From Solibacter sp039934035 (GTDB taxonomy: Bacteria; Acidobacteriota; Terriglobia; Bryobacterales; Bryobacteraceae), in the NCBI GenBank assembly GCA_039934035.1, contig JBDTMZ010000008.1, positions 17,232 through 81,231 on the forward strand: DNA of 64,000 nucleotides. The letters are read 5' to 3'. This document shows positions 1 through 8,758 of the stretch, in pieces; the first letter of the stretch is position 1; the number at the start of each line of letters is the position of its first letter. Both the position numbers and the translations under genes were made by a program. The notes beneath the pieces were generated by a model, which was given only the letters and a program-made list of their open reading frames with translations, had not been told where the DNA came from and made no database searches.

Positions 1-182
1 ATCTCTCCGCGGCCCGCAGTATTGCGGTACTGCTGTTCTTTGAAGAACGCTTTGCCGTCGCCGGACAGCGCTTCGCGATTGCCGGGTACGCAGACAATCT
101 GCCGGTCGCGGGCAATGACTCGGATGAAGGGCGGTCGAAGAACCGGCGGGTGGATATCGTAATCGCGGCTCCGGCCCATTGA
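1..182 (+). CDS. MotB/OmpA-like protein, C-terminal fragment
   Basis: The reading frame enters from the left edge and stops with TGA at 180-182. It translates as about 59 residues of an OmpA/MotB peptidoglycan-binding domain. The end carries the GYADNLPVAGND stretch followed by EGRSKNRRVDIVI, the family's peptidoglycan-contact helix and last strand. Such domains anchor flagellar stators or outer-membrane proteins to the cell wall. The wording (DEGRSKNRRVDI) resembles acidobacterial MotB more than OmpA porins, which is an inference. If so, it would be a second MotB besides the one at 18594. The start and any membrane segment lie outside the window. Confidence 0.75.
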   Translation, partial: LSAARSIAVLLFFEERFAVAGQRFAIAGYADNLPVAGNDSDEGRSKNRRVDIVIAAPAH

Positions 183-316
183 CGACGCGTGGCTGCTGAC
201 GACCTTTCGGCGCCCGGCGGGAACTGGCCGATCGACCACCTCTTACAGCCGGGCGGCCGTGTAGAAAACCCCATATTGTCTTTGGGAATGACCGATCTGT
301 TAGCTGGATACCTGAT

Positions 317-2110
317 ATGAACTGCCGCAATTTTCCACTCATCGTGTTGCTTGCTTTCCACGGCGCGGATCGCGCTTCCTCTGCTGTTGTCGCTGCCCCA
401 GACATCGCCTTGACCCCGACATCCCTTAACCTTACGTATCAGATCGGTGATGCACAGCCCGCGGCACGCCCGGTGGCAGTCAAAAGCACGGGAACAACTT
501 CCTTGGCATTTACTCTGGCCGTGACTCAACCGGCGGCTTGTAGCGCGCCATGCCTCACGATCTCGGGCAACACCGGGAAAACCCCGGCGGCTCTTCAGGT
601 GTATCTGAATCCCACGGGGCTCGTCGCAGGTACCTATACGGCAAAAATCACCATCACTGCGCCCGCGGCGCTCACGGCCATTCAAACCGTAAACGTTACG
701 GTGAGCGTCTTCGACGCACAGTCCTCCTTATCGGCCCAGCCGACCGCAGTGATGTATAGCTACACGACAGGAACCGCGATTACGGTGCAGACTAAGCAGG
801 TTCTCTTGGCCAGCAGTGCGAATGCGCTGACCGCAACGGTTGCGGTGGCAGGTGGCGCCTGGCTTAGTGCGACTCCCACGGCGATCATCGCGTTGACCGG
901 GAATCCACAGACTCTGACAATCGCAGTCGATCCCACCGGTATGGTGCCTTCCCTGACTCCTTACAAAGGCACGGTGACGGTTTCATCCTCGAATGCCCTG
1001 AACAAGACAGTGGTGATCGACGTAGCCCTGACCGTCAATGCCGGGATTCCCACGATTGCGTCCCCGAATGGAATCTGGCCGCCCGGCGCTCCGGCCGGAA
1101 GCGCCAAACCCGTTACAATCACGATTACCGGGACCAACTACACGGCCGCTTCTACCGTAATCAGCGCAACCACCCCCCTGACGAATATCACAGTAGTCAA
1201 TGCCACTACGATCCTGGCCACTATCCCGGTGTCTTTGTTGGCGGCTACGGGAAGTGTGCCGATCGTCATCCATACGCCATCGGCCGCCGCAGACTCAACG
1301 GCAGTCAATTTTCTCGCCTATGACCCCGCGATTCCCCAAGTCTGGGCAGTGGTCAATAGTGCAAGCTATCACGGGGGGACCGTTTCGCCCGGAGGGATTG
1401 TTACCATCTACGGCGCAGGAATGGGGCCCGCGGGCGTCACTTCGTATCCGGCCGGCGCCCTTTCACTGCCTTTCAGTATCGGGGTCGGCGGATTTAACAC
1501 CTCCGTCACGATCGACGGCAAACCGGCCCCTCTGCTGTACACCAGCCCCACTCAGATCAGTTGCGTTGTGCCCCTTACGGTCACGGTGGGTGTGCCCAAG
1601 GTCGACGTTTACGTGACTTACAACGCAGTGAAGTCTCTCGCGGCATTCAAAGTGAGTGCCGTTGCCGCAGATCCGGGGATTTTTACCCTGGATCCGTCCG
1701 GGCAGGCCGCCGTTCTCAATATCGATACCAGCGTCACCCCAAACGACTATTCGGTGAACGCTAAGAAGAATGCTGCGTCTGCCGGCTCCTGGGTCGCGAT
1801 CTACGCCACAGGTTTCGGCCTCACCTCGTGCCTGCCCGCAGCACTTCCCGTTAGCAGCTGCGATGTTGCGCCGACTGAGGCACTGTTTGTCACTGGCGGG
1901 ACCGTGAAGCCAATCGGAGCCGTTGCAGTCACGATCGGCGGCCAGTCGGCAGTCTCTGCCGTGGGGGTTGTCCCGGTTGGGTCGACCATCGGTCTGCTAC
2001 AGATTAATGCACAGCTTCCGGCAGTTGTCACCGCTGGGGATGCCGTGCCCGTTGTGATCTCAATCGGAGGTGTTTTGAGCGTCGGCAACGCGACCATGGT
2101 CGTCAAATAG
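317..2110 (+). CDS. Large secreted protein with Ig-like repeats and TIGR03437 C-terminal domain
   Basis: The 597-residue protein starts with a short signal-like segment (residues 5-24, LIVLLAFHGADRASSAVVAA). Two BACON/Ig-like repeats follow (about 30-130 and 135-240), each beginning with the ALTPTSLNLTY or SLSAQPTAVMYSY type of strand. An IPT/TIG-like domain comes next (about 243-330), then from about 340 the domain known as TIGR03437 (NSASYHGGTVSPGGIVTIYG; IYATGFG). TIGR03437 is very abundant in Solibacter-type Acidobacteria, and its function is not known. The protein is probably exported and may act at the cell surface. It is a lone gene, unrelated in sequence to the flagellar genes downstream. 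Confidence 0.75.
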   Translation: MNCRNFPLIVLLAFHGADRASSAVVAAPDIALTPTSLNLTYQIGDAQPAARPVAVKSTGTTSLAFTLAVTQPAACSAPCLTISGNTGKTPAALQVYLNPTGLVAGTYTAKITITAPAALTAIQTVNVTVSVFDAQSSLSAQPTAVMYSYTTGTAITVQTKQVLLASSANALTATVAVAGGAWLSATPTAIIALTGNPQTLTIAVDPTGMVPSLTPYKGTVTVSSSNALNKTVVIDVALTVNAGIPTIASPNGIWPPGAPAGSAKPVTITITGTNYTAASTVISATTPLTNITVVNATTILATIPVSLLAATGSVPIVIHTPSAAADSTAVNFLAYDPAIPQVWAVVNSASYHGGTVSPGGIVTIYGAGMGPAGVTSYPAGALSLPFSIGVGGFNTSVTIDGKPAPLLYTSPTQISCVVPLTVTVGVPKVDVYVTYNAVKSLAAFKVSAVAADPGIFTLDPSGQAAVLNIDTSVTPNDYSVNAKKNAASAGSWVAIYATGFGLTSCLPAALPVSSCDVAPTEALFVTGGTVKPIGAVAVTIGGQSAVSAVGVVPVGSTIGLLQINAQLPAVVTAGDAVPVVISIGGVLSVGNATMVVK

Positions 2111-2279
2111 CAGTCCGTTTTGCCGAGGTTCAGCCAGTAACTCAAAATACGCACCTGCGAGTCGAGACCAACGACGAGATACCGGCGATGGCGAGATATC
2201 GTCGGCGGCGGACTCTGAAAAAATCAGGTTAAGGCACACATTTTCTCGGGGTATCAACGTGCACTAAGAATTTCTTCCT

Positions 2280-2744
2280 ATGCCTAAATGTCAGACCAAG
2301 TATCACGGGGAGACGGCTTACGACGAACAAGCCACACTGCATTTTCCCCGCGGGCTCTTCGGATTTGAAACGGAGACCCGCTTCCTGCCGATTGAGCGGC
2401 CGGCCCTACAGCCGCTGATCTTCCTCCAGAGCCTCTCGACCCCGGACCTCTGTTTCATTTCCGTGCCGGTTTTTTTGGTGGACCGCGGGTACGCGCTGTC
2501 GCTGAGGCCAGAGGATCTCGCCTCGGTGGGACTCCCAGCCGACCAGCAGCCTTCAATCGCTAAGGATGTGCTCTGCCTGGCAATCGTACGCATCCAGCAG
2601 GGCAGCCCGACAACCGCCAACCTTTTGGCACCGGTCGTGGTGAACCTGCGGAACTCGAAAGCCGTCCAGGCAGTGAGCCAGGATCAGAATCATTCGCACC
2701 AAGCGCTGCTGCCGGCGCCGAGCGAGGAGTTTGTATGCTCGTAA
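2280..2744 (+). CDS. fliW: Flagellar assembly factor FliW
   Basis: This 154-residue protein has the FliW signature near its N-terminus: a beta strand followed by FPRGLFGFE, then a conserved core ending in NLLAPVVVNLRN. In other bacteria FliW binds free flagellin and also antagonises CsrA, so that flagellin translation follows its export. It overlaps csrA by 10 bp (the csrA ATG lies inside its last codons), the usual fliW-csrA arrangement. No strong ribosome-binding site is visible before the ATG at 2280. The C-terminal tail of about 20 residues (from SQDQNHSHQ) is probably disordered. Confidence 0.93.
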   Translation: MPKCQTKYHGETAYDEQATLHFPRGLFGFETETRFLPIERPALQPLIFLQSLSTPDLCFISVPVFLVDRGYALSLRPEDLASVGLPADQQPSIAKDVLCLAIVRIQQGSPTTANLLAPVVVNLRNSKAVQAVSQDQNHSHQALLPAPSEEFVCS

Positions 2745-3013
2745 TGCAGCGGCGCGAAGGCGAGTCGATTCTCATCGGTGACAGCGTGGAAATCCGGATC
2801 CTGTCGATCCACGGGTCGCGCGTGAAAGTGGGCATCGCGGCGCCGCGCAGCATTCCGGTGCTGGCCCGGGAAGTGCAAATGGTGCGGGCAGAGAATCTTG
2901 CGGCGGCGGCCTTGCCATCGAATGCCGCGATGGCAATGGTGGCCAGCCTTTTCCGCCAGCGCCCGCCAGAAACAGGCCCACAAACTTCCAATCTGTCCGA
3001 TAAGACCGCGTAG
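2735..3013 (+). CDS. csrA: Carbon storage regulator CsrA
   Basis: The first 45-50 residues are a clear CsrA domain: MLVMQRREGESILIG at the start and IRILSIHGSRVKVGI in the second half. CsrA is a small dimeric RNA-binding protein that blocks translation by covering GGA motifs in leaders. The protein is 92 residues, longer than the usual 60-75, with a low-complexity C-terminal extension (residues 52-92). It overlaps the end of fliW and sits 10 bp before fliD, so the three genes are likely cotranscribed. A probable target is the fliC leader at 7717-7752. Confidence 0.95.
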   Translation: MLVMQRREGESILIGDSVEIRILSIHGSRVKVGIAAPRSIPVLAREVQMVRAENLAAAALPSNAAMAMVASLFRQRPPETGPQTSNLSDKTA

Positions 3014-3023
3014 GAGATCCATC

Positions 3024-4700
3024 ATGTCGATCGCGCCGCTAGTTTTCACTGGAGTCAGCACGTTTTCGACCGATTTTCAGAGCATCATGACCCGGGCGGT
3101 GCAGATCGCGAACCTGCCGGTGACGGCCCTGACGAACAAACAAGCCGACATCCAGCAGGAAAAGATGCTGGCCGCGAACCTCAACTCGGCGATCTCCAAT
3201 CTGAGCACCAGCCTGGGCAGCCTGGCTGCCCTCGGCAAGACTCAGGGGATGGTTGCGCTGAGCACGGATTCATCGAAGGTTACCGCGAACGCTACGGGCG
3301 TGACGAGCGCCACGTATTCGATCGCGAATATTACATCCATCGCACGAGCCGCCTCTGAGACCTCGCTGTCCGGATATGCCGGCCAACAGTACTCATCCAC
3401 GTATACCGCGCTCACCGGGCCGGCTCCCCAGTCGCTCACGTTTACGCTCAACGATGCGTTGGGCGTTCCCCAAACCAAAGTCGTCAATCTTGCTGCCGGC
3501 CTGGATGCCGCGGGGGCTGCGACGGCGATCAATACCGCACTGGCAGGGAGTCCCGCCCTGACCGGAATCACTGCCGCGGCCGGAGCCGGCGCGATCTCGT
3601 TCTCCGGCAGCTCCTCATCGAGTTTCACCGTAGCGTTCGGCGATGTGACCACCGGAGGAGGCTTCGCTGTGGACAAGAATTCCACCATGACCTCCGCGGC
3701 GACGCAAGTCTCGGCAACTGGCACTCTCCAACTCACCCTCGGAGGCGTCACAACCCCAATCGTCCTGGGTGTAGGCAAGAACAATCTCGCAGGGCTGGCC
3801 GATGCCATCAACAACTTGAATCTGGGAGTGACGGCCTCCGTTCTCAATACCGGGACCGGAGCTACCCCAAATTATCTGAGTCTCTCGGCGAACCAGACCG
3901 GCCTGACCACTCTGACCTTGCAGGACGGCGCAACCAACCTGGTGACGGCCACGAATCAGGGGGCGGACACGATCTTCAAGCTCAACGGCCTGGATGTCAC
4001 CAAGCACAGCACGGTAGTCGCCGATGTGGTTCCCGGCGTGTCCTTTACCTTCAACGGCACGACCACCGTGGGGCAAACGGTGACTGTCTCGCTGGCCTCA
4101 GACCGGAGCAAGATTTCGTCCGCGCTCCAGGACCTGGTCGCCAAGTACAATCTGGCTTCCGGCCAGGTAAACTCGCAAATCGGTCCCGCCGCCGGGCTGC
4201 TCAGCGGAAATTCCATGATCGGTCAGGCCCGGCAATCGATGTTTTCCCTGTCGAATTCTTCCGGCAGCGGCAGCAACGTGCAGAGCTTTGCCGATTTGGG
4301 AATCGAAATGAGCAACAGCGGGGTCATGTCGTTCAACAGCGATACGTTCAACGCCCTGAGCAGCAACCAGATCACCGATGCCTATGGTTTTCTGGGTACC
4401 GCGACGGCTGGCCCCACGGCGATGCAGGCACGGTTCAAGCAGCTCACGGACCCGGTGACGGGCGCGATAAAAGCGCAACAGGACCAGTGGGACGCCACCG
4501 ACAAGCGGATCACGAAGCAGGTGGACGACCTGACCGCCAGAATCTCCGCGATGCAGCTTACGCTTCAGAGTAAGCTGCAGACCGCGGATTCGTTACTGGC
4601 GTCTCTGGCGTCCCAGCAAAGCATCCTGACATCCAGCATTCAGAGTATGAACTTCACCTCGTACGGCTATCAAAACACGGCGCCCGTCAAGCAAAGTTAG
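3024..4700 (+). CDS. fliD: Flagellar filament cap protein FliD
   Basis: FliD (hook-associated protein 2) forms the cap at the filament tip that folds incoming flagellin. I place the start at ATG 3024 (558 residues), preceded by AGGAG at 3012-3016. The longer open frame upstream runs through csrA and has no family similarity. The N-terminus (FSTDFQSIMTRAVQIANLPVTAL) and the C-terminal helical part (DLTARISAMQLTLQSKLQTADSLLASL) match the D0/D1 coiled-coil region of FliD_N and FliD_C. The centre is a variable, Thr/Ala/Gly-rich region. It lies in a fliW-csrA-fliD-fliT-like operon. Confidence 0.93.
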   Translation: MSIAPLVFTGVSTFSTDFQSIMTRAVQIANLPVTALTNKQADIQQEKMLAANLNSAISNLSTSLGSLAALGKTQGMVALSTDSSKVTANATGVTSATYSIANITSIARAASETSLSGYAGQQYSSTYTALTGPAPQSLTFTLNDALGVPQTKVVNLAAGLDAAGAATAINTALAGSPALTGITAAAGAGAISFSGSSSSSFTVAFGDVTTGGGFAVDKNSTMTSAATQVSATGTLQLTLGGVTTPIVLGVGKNNLAGLADAINNLNLGVTASVLNTGTGATPNYLSLSANQTGLTTLTLQDGATNLVTATNQGADTIFKLNGLDVTKHSTVVADVVPGVSFTFNGTTTVGQTVTVSLASDRSKISSALQDLVAKYNLASGQVNSQIGPAAGLLSGNSMIGQARQSMFSLSNSSGSGSNVQSFADLGIEMSNSGVMSFNSDTFNALSSNQITDAYGFLGTATAGPTAMQARFKQLTDPVTGAIKAQQDQWDATDKRITKQVDDLTARISAMQLTLQSKLQTADSLLASLASQQSILTSSIQSMNFTSYGYQNTAPVKQS

Positions 4701-4706
4701 AATCCC

Positions 4707-5051
4707 GTGTCCAAAGACCTCGAAACACTCATCGCCGAGCTAGAAGATGTGACCGCCAGGATGCTCTCAACCGTGTCCTGGGAGCAGATCGGCGAATTTT
4801 GCGGCCTTCTGGCGTCGCGCCAAGCACTCACCGTCTTGTTGGCAGCCCGGCAGGATCTCGATGCGAGCGTGGCCGAGCGCATCGGTGCGGTGATTCAGTC
4901 CGGCGACGGACTGGTGGTGCGGATCATGTCCCTGCGGGAATCCACGCTCACTGCAAGGGACCTCATCGAAAAGCAGCGCCGCTTTACTTTTGAATTGGGC
5001 GGCACGGTGCCTGCGCAGGCGCAACCTCACCACCTTGACCTGAAAGTCTGA
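4707..5051 (+). CDS. FliT-like export chaperone (putative)
   Basis: A 114-residue, largely helical protein starts at GTG 4707, six bases after the fliD stop. It has no unmistakable motif. Position (directly after fliD), size and predicted all-helical content fit FliT, the chaperone that keeps FliD unassembled before export. The middle (residues 30-80) has regularly spaced leucines suited to a helical bundle. The call rests mainly on context; another small flagellar chaperone or an unknown protein is possible. Confidence 0.5.
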   Translation: MSKDLETLIAELEDVTARMLSTVSWEQIGEFCGLLASRQALTVLLAARQDLDASVAERIGAVIQSGDGLVVRIMSLRESTLTARDLIEKQRRFTFELGGTVPAQAQPHHLDLKV

Positions 5052-5271
5052 ACCGCGGGCAGTATCCCTTCCACACACTCCTGTCACCGGAATCGGTCAC
5101 CGCCGGCCGCGAAATATTTCCGTGCTGCCATACCCCGTCTTTCCATTAACTTAACCCGGCAGCCGCCCGCTTTGGGGAGGGTGACCGCGGAGACTCGAGG
5201 CTCACAATCGGTATAGGTGGGAGGCACGGCACGCAGCGCGTGACCTTGCTTCCAACACAGGAGAATTGAGA

Positions 5272-5882
5272 ATGAAGAAGAGTATGGACCGGCCTGTCCC
5301 CATTGCGGCGGAAGGCGGATTGGATGATTTGAATCGATGGCTGGGACGGCGGGAAGCGTTCGGCCTGGTGGCGGGACGCTGTTCGGCCGCCGACGTCGAG
5401 TGCATGCGAAACATTCGGGATGGCAAGTTGTACCTGAGCCGCGCCGAAAGTTGGGCGGACTTCTGCGTCAAGGACCTTCACATGGGAAAGAGCAACGCCA
5501 ACCGCCTGATCGGGTTGCTCGAAAAGTCGGCGCGGAATACTTTCACATCGCGCAGATCACGCGGATTTCTTCGGCGGACTACCGGGCCGTTGCACCCGCT
5601 ATCAGCGCACGGGGAATCGAGTCGAACGGTGAGATCATTCCTCTCAAGCCTGAGAACAGCCAGCGGATCGCCGCCGCGGTCGAGTCCCTGCGCAGGGCGG
5701 TTGACGGCACCGCAGAGGCAACTCCCAGGGATCCACTGTCGGATCTGGAAGCCGCGGGCGACCGCCTGCTCAAGCAGTTCCAGGCCCTGTCCCATAGCCG
5801 CGGCCGTTCCGATCCCAACGTGGCCAGCTCGGTTTTCTGCCTGCGGACGAAGATCGATCGGCTTCTGTCGGAAGTCAAATGA
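5272..5882 (+). pseudogene. Conserved unknown protein, interrupted by a one-base frameshift
   Basis: The gene starts at ATG 5272 with AGGAG at 5259-5263. The first frame reads well to residue ~85 (WADFCVKDLHMGKSNANRLI, then GLLEK). It then degenerates, while the next frame takes over with EYFHIAQITRISSADYRAVA and stops at 5882. The two join if one A is added to the AAAA run at 5522-5525 (GAA AAA GTC GGC GCG GAA TAC). The intact product would be about 203 residues. The SNANRLIGLLE region looks like a small helix-turn-helix, but I do not recognise the family. A sequencing error or a true mutation are both possible. Confidence 0.55.
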
Positions 5883-6027
5883 ATGGCCGTCCGGCCAACG
5901 ATTGGCCAGACGCATCGGATTAGGCCAGTGCTTGCAACACGGGCCAGGAGCGGGTGGCCAATCGATTGGTCGCTGGCTACGGTGTGGGCCGGCGGAGCGG
6001 GACAGCCCGACTACACCAGAACGTAAA

Positions 6028-6067
6028 ACAGCCGCGGCTCCCGGACGGTAGTCCGAAAGCCGCGGCT
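6028..6067 (-). terminator. Rho-independent terminator of fliC
   Basis: AGCCGCGGCT at 6030-6039 pairs with the identical palindromic copy at 6058-6067, and an inner GGAC/GTCC pair (6043-6046, 6051-6054) extends the stem around a GGTA loop. Reading on the minus strand, the stem is followed by GTTTTACG. It lies 20 bp beyond the fliC stop codon. Confidence 0.75.
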
Positions 6068-6087
6068 CAGGTTGGGTTGACTAAGGG

Positions 6088-7707
6088 TTAGCCTTTCAGC
6101 AAGGACAGGATGGCCTGAGGAGCGGAGTTGGCCTGGGCGAGGGCGGCGGTGCCGGCCTGGAGCAGGATCTGCGCTTTGGTCAGGTTGGCAGCTTCGCTGG
6201 CCAGATCCGCATCGCGGATGCGCGATTCGGCGGCGGCCAGGTTGGTGGACTGCGATTGCGCCAGGTTCATCGCATAATTGAACTGGTTCTCGCCTTTGCC
6301 GACGACGGCCTGGGCGTTACCGAGAGTGTTGACCGCGTTAGCTAGCGCGTTGACGGCCGCCGTGGCGGTAGTTGCGTTGGAAATGTCCACCGCACCGCCA
6401 GTGCCAACGGTTGCGGACTGCGTATTCAGGGCTAAGGCTGAGGCTGCGACGAATCCATCGCTCGCAGTTCCGGCAGAAGTAAGGACTCCGAAACTGCCTG
6501 AGCCCATGATCGTTACGCCGCCGGTCGTCGTAGCAGCCAAATTGGCATCGTCGACGGCGACCAGTTTACCCAATGCGCCGCCGGCAGCCTGCAAGGCGGT
6601 GTTGATCGTAGCGACCATTCCCGCTTTGGTTGAGCCGATTGCCATCGCCAACTGGATGGATTGCACAGCGCCTGTCGTAGGATCTGTGGCTGAGAAGGTC
6701 AGGTCCTGTACGGCGGTGGTCACTGCGTCGCCGAAGTTCAGGGCGACCTGTTTGCTACCCTGGGCTACCTTTGCTAGACCGGTGGAAGCGGTTCCGATAA
6801 TGTTGCGGACGGCAGCGGTATTGCCTGCGGTGTCGCCGGTGGTGGCGTCAGAGACCGAAAACGCGGAAGTACCGCTGAAGACGACCTTAGTGCCGTCCGA
6901 GGAGAGCTGCGCCGTTATGCTGGCCGTCTTGAAGGCTGCGTTGGTGTTTCCTGCCGTGGCGATGGCAGCATTGATATCGGTAACCACGGCGCTCAGCGAG
7001 GTGGCTGTGTCCAGACCGCTCACCGCGACGGAGACGCCCGTACCATATCCGGCACCGACGAACTTCATAATCGCTGCTCCACCGCTTGTGGCACCATTGA
7101 TGGTCCCGAGAACGGCCGAGGCGGCGGGAGTGGTGGTCACCGTGGACAGACCGAGCGCCGAGGTGTCAACCGCGGAAGCGCGCAAATCGACGTTCACGGA
7201 TCCTGTGGCGACGGCAAGCGCGTTCGCTGTGCCGCCGGTGGCACTGCCGTCCTTGCCGCCGCCGATGAAGACCGACAGGTTCTGGTTGAAGACGCCGCTC
7301 GTATTCATACCGATAGCCGTGGACTGGCGGGTGATTTCCGTCATCACGTTCTGGAATTCGCTATTCAGCGTCGCGCGGCCCTGATCGCCACCGGCGAACG
7401 TGCCGGAAGCCGACTGGGCTGCCAGGGTGCGAGCGCGATCGAGCAGCATGGAAATGTTGTTCATGCCGCCATCGATGGTCTGCAATGTGGACAAGGCATC
7501 GCCGGCGTTGCGAATACCCTGGGTAAGAACCGCCTGGTCGGAGCGCATGCCATTCGCGATGGCGAGGCCCGCGGCGTCGTCACCGGAGTTGACGATGCGC
7601 AACCCGGAGGTCACGCGGTTGATGGTCTTGGACTGAAAGTCGCTGCTGGCACGCAGGTTGTTCTGCGCCTGAAGCGACGTCACGTTGGTATTGATCGAAA
7701 AAGACAT
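6088..7707 (-). CDS. fliC: Flagellin FliC
   Basis: The 539-residue flagellin has textbook ends. At the N-terminus are NTNVTSLQAQNNL, then VTSGLRIVNSGDDAAGLAIA and later DGGMNNISMLLDRARTLA. At the C-terminus are ESRIRDADLASEAANLTKAQ and ILSLLKG. These helices form the D0/D1 core of the filament. Residues ~170-430 are the variable surface domain, rich in Ala, Thr and Gly. The start at 7707 has AGGAG nine bases upstream. The leader carries a sigma-28-type promoter and a CsrA-type hairpin (listed separately), and a terminator follows the gene, so it is monocistronic. It is the only flagellin in the window. Confidence 0.97.
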   Translation of the reverse strand: MSFSINTNVTSLQAQNNLRASSDFQSKTINRVTSGLRIVNSGDDAAGLAIANGMRSDQAVLTQGIRNAGDALSTLQTIDGGMNNISMLLDRARTLAAQSASGTFAGGDQGRATLNSEFQNVMTEITRQSTAIGMNTSGVFNQNLSVFIGGGKDGSATGGTANALAVATGSVNVDLRASAVDTSALGLSTVTTTPAASAVLGTINGATSGGAAIMKFVGAGYGTGVSVAVSGLDTATSLSAVVTDINAAIATAGNTNAAFKTASITAQLSSDGTKVVFSGTSAFSVSDATTGDTAGNTAAVRNIIGTASTGLAKVAQGSKQVALNFGDAVTTAVQDLTFSATDPTTGAVQSIQLAMAIGSTKAGMVATINTALQAAGGALGKLVAVDDANLAATTTGGVTIMGSGSFGVLTSAGTASDGFVAASALALNTQSATVGTGGAVDISNATTATAAVNALANAVNTLGNAQAVVGKGENQFNYAMNLAQSQSTNLAAAESRIRDADLASEAANLTKAQILLQAGTAALAQANSAPQAILSLLKG

Positions 7708-7715
7708 TTGGTATT

Positions 7716-7752
7716 ACTCCTGTAACTCAGTAACCGGGTAATCCTTTCCCGG
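7716..7752 (-). promoter_or_regulatory. Likely CsrA-binding leader of fliC
   Basis: On the minus strand the leader has a perfect 5-bp stem, CCGGG (7748-7752) with CCCGG (7734-7738). It encloses the nine-base loop AAAGGATTA, which displays GGA, the core CsrA recognition element. A second GGA lies in the Shine-Dalgarno AGGAG (7717-7721). A GGA hairpin upstream plus a GGA over the ribosome-binding site is the architecture of the Bacillus hag leader controlled by CsrA and FliW. Both regulators are encoded at 2280-3013. Confidence 0.6.
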
Positions 7753-7789
7753 CCGGGCGACTTTGCCGCCCCGAGTTCTTACTCCCCCC

Positions 7790-7814
7790 TTATCGAGCAC
7801 TAAGGTCTTTTTTA
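7790..7814 (-). promoter_or_regulatory. Sigma-28 promoter of fliC
   Basis: Minus strand: TAAA (7811-7814), 14 bases, then TCGATAA (7790-7796). This fits the TAAA-N14-16-CCGATAT consensus known for sigma-D/sigma-28. It lies about 80 bp before the fliC start. FliA, the matching sigma factor, is encoded at 39971-40735. Confidence 0.65.
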
Positions 7815-7979
7815 CGAAATATTAGTGAGTATTTCTGTTTGACAATCTACTCACTACTGTCATCGGTTAATCCTCTGGCGAAACTTCGCCGACGCCGGAT
7901 CTTCGCCGCGTCCACTCGGCCGTTTCCCGTGGTTTTCCGCACTTTTTTTTTGGAGGGAGCCGTGCATTGTTATTCACGT

Positions 7980-8318
7980 ATGATGAATGCCCTCAGCGGT
8001 AAACTCGAAAGCTACCTCGATCTTCTGAGCGCCAGGCAGAAACTAATGGCCTCTAACATCGCCAACGCGGATACGCCTGGCTATAAGACGAAGGACCTGG
8101 ACTTTCAGACGGAGTTCCAGAGCGCACTCCACGGGGGGCAGCCGCACGCCACGGAAGTCGAAGGCCTGAAGACCAACAACGACGGCAACAACGTCAGCCT
8201 GGACCGCGAAGCGCGCCTGCTCTCGGAAAACGCACTGCGCTTCTCCGCCATCTCCCAACTGCTGCGGGGCCAGATTCGCACCATGAAGTCCGCGATTGAC
8301 GAAGGGAAGAACGGATGA
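7980..8318 (+). CDS. flgB: Flagellar basal-body rod protein FlgB
   Basis: FlgB forms the proximal rod. The protein (112 residues from ATG 7980) has the rod signature ASNIANADTPGYKTKDLDF near residues 25-43 and a C-terminal helix that packs in the rod. The start is uncertain. The best ribosome-binding site, GGAGGG at 7952-7957, is better placed for an in-frame GTG at 7962, which would add six residues. The open frame continues further upstream but without family similarity. It is the first gene of the flgB-flgC-fliE-fliF-fliG-fliH-fliI-fliJ operon and overlaps flgC by 4 bp. Confidence 0.92.
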   Translation: MMNALSGKLESYLDLLSARQKLMASNIANADTPGYKTKDLDFQTEFQSALHGGQPHATEVEGLKTNNDGNNVSLDREARLLSENALRFSAISQLLRGQIRTMKSAIDEGKNG

Positions 8319-8752
8319 GCCTCTTTTCCGCACTCTCGATCAGCGCCTCCGGAATGGCGGCACAGCGCACGCGCGCCGAGTTGCTCACGGAGAACCTGGC
8401 GAATGCTGAGACGACCCGCACACCGGAAGGCGGTCCGTACCACCGCAAGGACGTAGTTTTCCAGACGGACTCCGCGGGTTCACCGTTCGCCGCAGCGATG
8501 AGTTCCGCGATGGACGGCGCACCGGGCGGGGTGGCGGTCTCGGAGATCCTGGTGGACCAGCGCGACCCCGAACAGAGGTATATGCCCGGACATCCGGATG
8601 CGGGCGTAAATGGCTATGTGGCTTTCCCGCGGATCAACACCGCCGAAGAAATGGTGGATCTGATGAGCGCTTCCAACGGATACTCGGCCAATGTCGCCTC
8701 CATGTCCGCGCTTAAAGAGATGATTCAACGTTCCATCGACCTGTTGCGATAG
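8315..8752 (+). CDS. flgC: Flagellar basal-body rod protein FlgC
   Basis: FlgC (145 residues) is a proximal-rod subunit. The N-terminus (ALSISASGMAAQRTRAELLT followed by ENLANAETT) is the conserved D0 helix and linker. The C-terminus (NTAEEMVDLMSASNGYSANV) is the partner D0 helix, and GYVAFPRINTAEEMVDL is a FlgC hallmark. The start ATG overlaps the flgB stop (ATGA), indicating translational coupling, and fliE follows after 6 bp. Confidence 0.95.
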   Translation: MSLFSALSISASGMAAQRTRAELLTENLANAETTRTPEGGPYHRKDVVFQTDSAGSPFAAAMSSAMDGAPGGVAVSEILVDQRDPEQRYMPGHPDAGVNGYVAFPRINTAEEMVDLMSASNGYSANVASMSALKEMIQRSIDLLR

Positions 8753-8758
8753 AAATCC

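Noticed and set aside
2250..2275. AAGGCACACATTTTCT before fliW as a sigma-54 site
   Set aside because: The -24 half is fair, but the -12 position reads CT instead of GC.
2898..3023. N-terminal extension of fliD
   Set aside because: It lies inside csrA, lacks family similarity, and ATG 3024 has a good ribosome-binding site.
6278..7384. 368-codon frame opposite fliC
   Set aside because: It is the antisense shadow of a GC-rich, Ala/Thr-rich gene and has no domain.
7870..7890. TGGCGAAACTTCGCC before flgB as a sigma-54 site
   Set aside because: The spacing between GG and GC is nine, not ten; the sequence is a simple palindrome.
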